Notes under the pieces: generated by a model
Seen by the model: the letters and a program-made list of their open reading frames with translations, nothing else
Told to the model about the DNA's origin: nothing
Database searches by the model: none
Translations under genes and position numbers: made by a program
In this document: in pieces, positions 60,358 through 64,000 of the stretch
Layout: each line of letters opens with the position of its first letter
How positions within the stretch are numbered: position 1 is the first letter of the stretch
NCBI GenBank assembly: GCA_964540765.1
Contig: CAZINW010000009.1
Location: forward strand, 3,698-67,697
Length of the DNA stretch: 64,000 nucleotides
DNA from: CAZJLN01 sp964540765
GTDB taxonomy: Bacteria; Chloroflexota; Anaerolineae; Anaerolineales; Anaerolineaceae
Reading direction: 5' to 3'

Positions 60358-61044
60358 ATGCGAATTCTAATCGTTGAAGATGAACTTGACCTGGCAAATG
60401 CCCTGGCACGAGGACTTCGACAACAAGGTTACGCAGTTGATATTGCCGAAAACGGTGAGCAGGGGCTGTATATGGGTCAGGTTTATCCGTATGACCTGGT
60501 GATCCTGGATCTCAACCTTCCAGAAATGGACGGGCTGGAAGTGTGCCACAGCCTGCGATCCAGCAGGTCCGATCTGCTCATTATTATCGTAACAGCGCGC
60601 AGCCGGGTTAAAGATCGAGTCGTCGGCCTGGATATGGGAGCGGATGATTACCTGGTCAAGCCATTCCGCTTTGAAGAACTGGCAGCACGCATCAGGGCGC
60701 TGTTGAGACGTGATTTGCGCGTGCGTGAGCCAATCCTGATCGTAGGTGATTTAAAACTGGACCCAGCCAGCCATACAGCCTGGCAAAGGAAACGAAGGTT
60801 GGAGCTCACCTTCAAAGAGTTTGCCATCCTGGAGTACTTGATGCGCCGCCCTGGGGAGGTTGTCAGCCAGGAGGAGATCATCGAGCATGTATGGGACGAG
60901 GAAGTCAATTTGTTCACCGCATCCGTGCGCGTCCACATTCATTCCCTGCGGCGTAAATTGGGTGATACAACAGATAACCCGCGCTATATCGAGACCATTA
61001 TTGGGCAAGGGTACCTGCTGATTTCACAAAAGGCGGATGTGTGA
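60358..61044 (+). CDS. OmpR/PhoB-family response regulator
   Basis: 228 residues. Receiver domain: acidic pair EDE (7-9), phosphorylation site Asp51 in VILDLNLPEMDG, Lys101 in LVKPFRFEE. Winged-helix DNA-binding domain (about 125-222) with LTFKEFAILEYLMRRPGEVVS and RVHIHSLRRKLG. It is activated by the kinase that overlaps it by one base (TGATG). AGGA lies before the ATG. Direct repeats of 11 bp, the usual site form for this family, occur upstream. Confidence 0.95.
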   Translation: MRILIVEDELDLANALARGLRQQGYAVDIAENGEQGLYMGQVYPYDLVILDLNLPEMDGLEVCHSLRSSRSDLLIIIVTARSRVKDRVVGLDMGADDYLVKPFRFEELAARIRALLRRDLRVREPILIVGDLKLDPASHTAWQRKRRLELTFKEFAILEYLMRRPGEVVSQEEIIEHVWDEEVNLFTASVRVHIHSLRRKLGDTTDNPRYIETIIGQGYLLISQKADV

Positions 61045-62258
61045 TGAAACCAATCGCGCAAATCTGGCGGCGTCTCACCCAATCGTTGACGTTAAGCCGG
61101 CGCTTGATGCTCTTGACGGCCGGGTTGCTGATCATATTGGGTTTCGCACAAGCGTTGTTCGTCAGCGGGCTCACAGATATTTATGTACCGAAAACGATTG
61201 AAGAGGTGATGCTCTCAGCAACTCAAATTGCGCCCACTGAACCAATCCCTGACTCTTTGGATCAAACAACGCTGTCATCCCCCGACGCAACAGAGACTTT
61301 ACCTGTGCAAGCTATCCAGGAATCCGTCCTTCGGGATATACGCTCGATTTCGCTTATCCTGGCGGGAGTTTTTGCGTTGATCGGCGTCATCGGCGCTTAC
61401 TGGATTGCCCAACAAGCTTTGCAGCCTGTGAAACAACTCAGCCGCATGGTGAAGGAAATCAAGGCGGATACGCTTGACCAGCGACTGGCGTTGGATGGTC
61501 CTTCTGATGAAGTCAAGGAACTGGCGGATGCCTTTGATAATACGCTGGAGCGGTTGGAAGAGGCATTCGAGCAGCAGGGAAGGTTCGTTGCAGACGCTGC
61601 GCACGAACTGCGTACCCCCCTGGCAACTTTACGGACCAACCTTGAGGTGATCCAAGAGGACCCAAATGCCACTCTGACCGATTATCAGGAAATGAGCGTC
61701 ACACTCATGCGGACGCTGGAGCGCATGGAACAACTGACAGAAGATCTATTGCTCCTTGCCCGGGGAGAAAAAGAGCTGCACAATGAACCGATCAACCTTG
61801 AGGTGCTCCTGACCGAAGTAGCACAAGCACTAAAACCATTGGCTCAATCCAATCAAATCACTCTTGAGCTCAAAATCGCCGGGGAAGTCATCATCCTGGC
61901 TGATAACCAAATATTAACCCGAGCGGTCAGTAATTTGATTGAGAATGGGATCCACTACAATCACCCTGGCGGTTCAGTGACAACCAGTGCACAAGTTCAA
62001 GGAAATGGGGTGGTTATCCAGATAGAGGATACCGGTATTGGGATAACGACTGAAGAGCTCCCTCATATCTTTGAGCGTTTTTATCGCGTAGAGCGCTCGC
62101 GCGCTCGCCACCAGGGTGGCTCTGGATTGGGATTGGCTATAGCCGCGCACAGCATACAACTGCTTGGCGGTCGCATCCAGGTGGAAAGCACCCCCGGGAA
62201 AGGAAGCATCTTCTTTGTCTGGCTGCCTTTGTCGCCAGAAATTAATCCTGACTTATAA
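61044..62258 (+). CDS. sensor histidine kinase
   Basis: 404 residues. Two membrane segments (about 21-42 and 101-122) enclose an external loop of about 60 residues with few hallmarks. HAMP domain (about 123-175), H-box ADAAHELRTPLATL with phosphoryl His187, then a HATPase domain: NLIENGIHYN, EDTGIGI, GGSGLGLAIA and GKGSIFFVWLPL. It phosphorylates the upstream regulator. Start ATG 61044; a GTG three bases earlier is possible. Its 3' end is repeated in diverged form near 63889-63987. Confidence 0.95.
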   Translation: MKPIAQIWRRLTQSLTLSRRLMLLTAGLLIILGFAQALFVSGLTDIYVPKTIEEVMLSATQIAPTEPIPDSLDQTTLSSPDATETLPVQAIQESVLRDIRSISLILAGVFALIGVIGAYWIAQQALQPVKQLSRMVKEIKADTLDQRLALDGPSDEVKELADAFDNTLERLEEAFEQQGRFVADAAHELRTPLATLRTNLEVIQEDPNATLTDYQEMSVTLMRTLERMEQLTEDLLLLARGEKELHNEPINLEVLLTEVAQALKPLAQSNQITLELKIAGEVIILADNQILTRAVSNLIENGIHYNHPGGSVTTSAQVQGNGVVIQIEDTGIGITTEELPHIFERFYRVERSRARHQGGSGLGLAIAAHSIQLLGGRIQVESTPGKGSIFFVWLPLSPEINPDL

Positions 62259-62260
62259 AT

Positions 62261-62304
62261 TTAACACTGGCTTTACACGGGCTTAACACCAATTGTGTTA
62301 GAGT
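62261..62304 (+). promoter_or_regulatory. three 11-bp repeats and -10 of the lipoprotein gene
   Basis: TTAACACTGGC, TTTACACGGGC and TTAACACCAAT occupy 62261-62293 in exact 11-bp steps. TAGAGT (62299-62304) follows after five bases, the same gap as in front of the regulator gene. TTAACA-type repeats at this spacing resemble Bacillus PhoP sites. Confidence 0.65.
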
Positions 62305-62496
62305 GAATTTAAATGAGCACCAAAATCAAGTGTTAGGAGGTAAAAGATCAATTTGAATACTACCCTACTTAATTTGACAGGTTATATGACAAGACAGCAT
62401 GCCGCAAAGGCAAAAGGAGTTAAGAAGTAATTCTTGTTAAAAACCTTTCGCAATAAAACACGAGGAAATGAACCCATTGTAATAATGGAGGATTAA
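62305..62496. other. leader of the lipoprotein gene
   Basis: No hairpin with a U-run. A 25-codon TTG frame (62353-62430) follows a GGAGG at 62336-62340, but 12 bases apart, so translation is doubtful. Confidence 0.35.
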
Positions 62497-63771
62497 ATGA
62501 AAGGGCAAACTTACAAACCCGTAAAATATTTCGGGCTGTTTTCTAAGGGGTTAATCATATCTGTGGTTCTGATACTGGCATCAACCGGATGTAATACAAT
62601 TCCTGAGGAATCACCCATTTTACCTGAAAGTACTCCTACTGAAATTACAACACCCACATTTGGGGAAACAGAAACTCCAGGGGTTTCCGTGCCAGATTAT
62701 TTTGATAAGTATTGCCTGCCTGCAATTGAAGAATTACCCATCATCCAATCCGGAGAACATGCCGGCTGGCGTCAATACACCCATGAGGACTATGGGTTTT
62801 CATTCTCATTCCCTGAAGATTGGACACTAAAGAAAAATGGAGATCATTTCGTTCACGTTTGTAACGCTTCCCATCTTGTCGTTCTGCAAATTGGTTTTCG
62901 CAGTGCCTCTGAAGTGGGCAGTGATCCATTTATTGGAGGGAACTATATTCAGCGGACAGGGGTTCCGGCAGGGACTGATTTTAAAAATGGTCAGGTTGTG
63001 TTCTTAAATAAGGAAGTTACGAAATATATGTTGCAGTATGAAGGTAAAGAAAAATTGGTGCTTTATAACCTGGCAACAGAGATCCCAGTTGCAGATTTAG
63101 TTTTTACGTTAAGCCTGGATCCTTTGACCTCTGATTATGAGGCTTTTGAACTTTCGGATGATATTATTGGCATCGCAGATGATATTGTTGAATCTTTTGA
63201 ACAGACAGAAATAAGACAGCCTCCTACACCATCCAGTTCTGTGGTTGATCGCTTTATCTGGCAGTCGGATGGATTGTGCGGTTACCACATTCTGCGCCCT
63301 GCAGCATGGAAAATCTCGGCGTCTGAGTGTCGGTCTTACACATTTTCTAATCCAGAGAGTCCAGAGGACCAACTGGAGTTTCGAATTATCAATTATAAAG
63401 TAATGGGTGAGCAGAGTTCAGAGGGGATAATGCAACAATTTGAGTTATTTGAACAAGATCAATCCCTGAACGGCTGGACGAAGAGCATCGAAGAGAGGTG
63501 GGAAAACAGTGGAATCCAGTTCACTTTACTGGAGATCTTTCCCCAAGCCAAGATTTACTCTGTTGTGGACCCAAATTCATCGGAGATACAGGTCATTGCT
63601 TTTGCTGTAATATGGCTTCAACCCCTTGGCTTGGAACTGACCGCATCTGGAACCTATGCCAACTTGGAGCTGCTTCGTGAGGAAGGCATCCTGGATGATT
63701 TCGCAACGATGGTATCCAGTGTACAAGCAATTCTGCAAGATACCCAAAACATTGATCCGCCCATTGAATAA
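62497..63771 (+). CDS. exported lipoprotein with two PsbP-like modules (424 aa)
   Basis: Lipoprotein signal ending at a cysteine (LILASTGC, about residue 32), then a Thr/Pro linker with TPTEITTP. Two related halves (about 85-245 and 250-405) each carry a W-rich start (YGFSFSFPEDWTLKK; LCGYHILRPAAWKIS), resembling a PsbP/DUF1795-like fold. Function unknown. GGAGG lies eight bases before the ATG. It is probably an output of the upstream two-component system because of the shared repeats. No close family recognised with confidence. Confidence 0.8.
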   Translation: MKGQTYKPVKYFGLFSKGLIISVVLILASTGCNTIPEESPILPESTPTEITTPTFGETETPGVSVPDYFDKYCLPAIEELPIIQSGEHAGWRQYTHEDYGFSFSFPEDWTLKKNGDHFVHVCNASHLVVLQIGFRSASEVGSDPFIGGNYIQRTGVPAGTDFKNGQVVFLNKEVTKYMLQYEGKEKLVLYNLATEIPVADLVFTLSLDPLTSDYEAFELSDDIIGIADDIVESFEQTEIRQPPTPSSSVVDRFIWQSDGLCGYHILRPAAWKISASECRSYTFSNPESPEDQLEFRIINYKVMGEQSSEGIMQQFELFEQDQSLNGWTKSIEERWENSGIQFTLLEIFPQAKIYSVVDPNSSEIQVIAFAVIWLQPLGLELTASGTYANLELLREEGILDDFATMVSSVQAILQDTQNIDPPIE

Positions 63772-63834
63772 ATGGATAAATGAAAAAATAATTTAGTCCA
63801 GTTTTATGCAGATATTTGCCATCAGTAGGTCAAT

Positions 63835-63876
63835 AAGTCGTCTATAAGTTGTCTATCCAAATTTACATGATATTCT
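63835..63876 (+). promoter_or_regulatory. second 11-bp repeat pair with promoter-like boxes
   Basis: AAGTCGTCTAT (63835-63845) is followed at once by AAGTTGTCTAT (63846-63856), 10 of 11 bases equal. TTGTCT (63849-63854), 16 bases, and TATTCT (63871-63876) with an upstream TGA could form a promoter. Confidence 0.35.
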
Positions 63877-63888
63877 CTTGATAAAAAA

Positions 63889-63987
63889 CTTTTTGGCGGT
63901 CGCATCCGGGTGGAAAGCACACGTGGGAAAGGAAGCACCTTCTTTGTCTGGCTGCATTCACCTGAAGAGAATTCCCTTGATCTATAA
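63889..63987 (+). pseudogene. duplicated 3' fragment of histidine kinase
   Basis: Encodes LFGGRIRVESTRGKGSTFF, then VWLHSPEENSLDL and a stop, the G2-box tail of a histidine kinase. It matches the end of the kinase at 61044-62258 at DNA and protein level, with scattered substitutions. A stop lies in frame just upstream (63868-63870), so no full kinase is encoded. Likely left from a tandem duplication. Confidence 0.75.
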
Positions 63988-63989
63988 AC

Positions 63990-64000
63990 TTTACACGGGC
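63990..64000 (+). repeat. 11-bp TTTACACGGGC repeat at window edge
   Basis: Identical to the middle repeat at 62272-62282 and placed just after the kinase-fragment stop. One of the repeat units present after the true kinase (62261-62271) is missing here. The rest lies beyond the window. Confidence 0.6.

Noticed and set aside
62353..62430. 25-codon TTG frame in the lipoprotein leader
   Set aside because: Twelve bases from its ribosome-like site and a weak start codon.
1..64000. tRNA, rRNA, CRISPR, IS or prophage features
   Set aside because: I looked in all intergenic gaps and found no cloverleaf, regular spaced repeats, transposase or phage gene that I could support.

Overview
This window looks like a chromosomal segment of a Chloroflexota bacterium, most likely class Anaerolineae. 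The assignment is an inference from gene content and protein style. Relevant signs are a solute-binding lipoprotein whose linker is a run of KEV/VEVE repeats, VanW and LytR-CpsA-Psr cell-surface proteins with TPTP tails, a CAP+LysM protein, a helicase-associated-domain protein with no helicase motor, and no LPS genes. I found no rRNA, tRNA, CRISPR array, insertion sequence or phage gene. The largest stretch without a gene is about 265 bases, so no gap exceeds 300.

Region 1 (1-29401, minus strand) is one very long glycan-use operon with tightly packed or overlapping genes. In transcription order: a ROK-family regulator (own promoter at about 29471-29500), a sugar ABC substrate-binding lipoprotein, two permeases, a GH31/GH36-like hydrolase, a GH35-like beta-galactosidase, an Asp/Glu-racemase-fold protein, an FGGY kinase, a class II aldolase, a GH84 beta-N-acetylglucosaminidase, a 69-codon ORF, a UroD-fold methyltransferase-like protein, a double metallo-beta-lactamase protein, a GH38 alpha-mannosidase, a GH2 beta-mannosidase, a DUF1537 kinase, a second UroD-fold protein, a SIS isomerase-like protein, a second GH38, and a third GH38 that runs off the left edge. 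The combination (three alpha-mannosidases, beta-mannosidase, hexosaminidase, beta-galactosidase) fits breakdown of N-glycan-like or mannose-rich oligosaccharides. No signal peptides are evident on the hydrolases, so digestion is probably intracellular after ABC uptake.

Region 2 (29522-32597, plus strand) is a divergent operon: an L-fucose/L-arabinose-isomerase-family protein, a ROK sugar kinase and a D-lyxose/D-mannose isomerase. The two operons face each other across a 120-bp region with overlapping promoters and an inverted repeat, probably the ROK regulator's operator.

Region 3 (32681-45631) holds a TOTE-type primase-helicase, nickel superoxide dismutase with its maturation protease, a GH116 beta-glucosidase, the MsrPQ methionine-sulfoxide repair pair, an EEP-family hydrolase and two phosphohexomutases (GlmM and an unusually long 848-residue paralogue).

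Region 4 (45841-59377) is mixed housekeeping and envelope: urocanate hydratase with two small related membrane proteins, an LCP protein, a Trm112-like protein, a VanW protein, a CAP/LysM protein, galactokinase, a GIY-YIG protein, a site-2 protease homologue, DUF951, MgtC, a helicase-associated-domain protein, a small membrane protein and a CYTH enzyme.

Region 5 (59581-64000) has a NUDIX hydrolase, then an OmpR-family regulator, its histidine kinase and a secreted lipoprotein. Tandem 11-bp TTWACAC repeats sit at the same distance from the -10 box in front of both the regulator and the lipoprotein, which suggests an autoregulated circuit with the lipoprotein as output. At the right edge a diverged copy of the kinase 3' end plus the same repeat reappears, so a duplicated lipoprotein unit probably continues outside the window.
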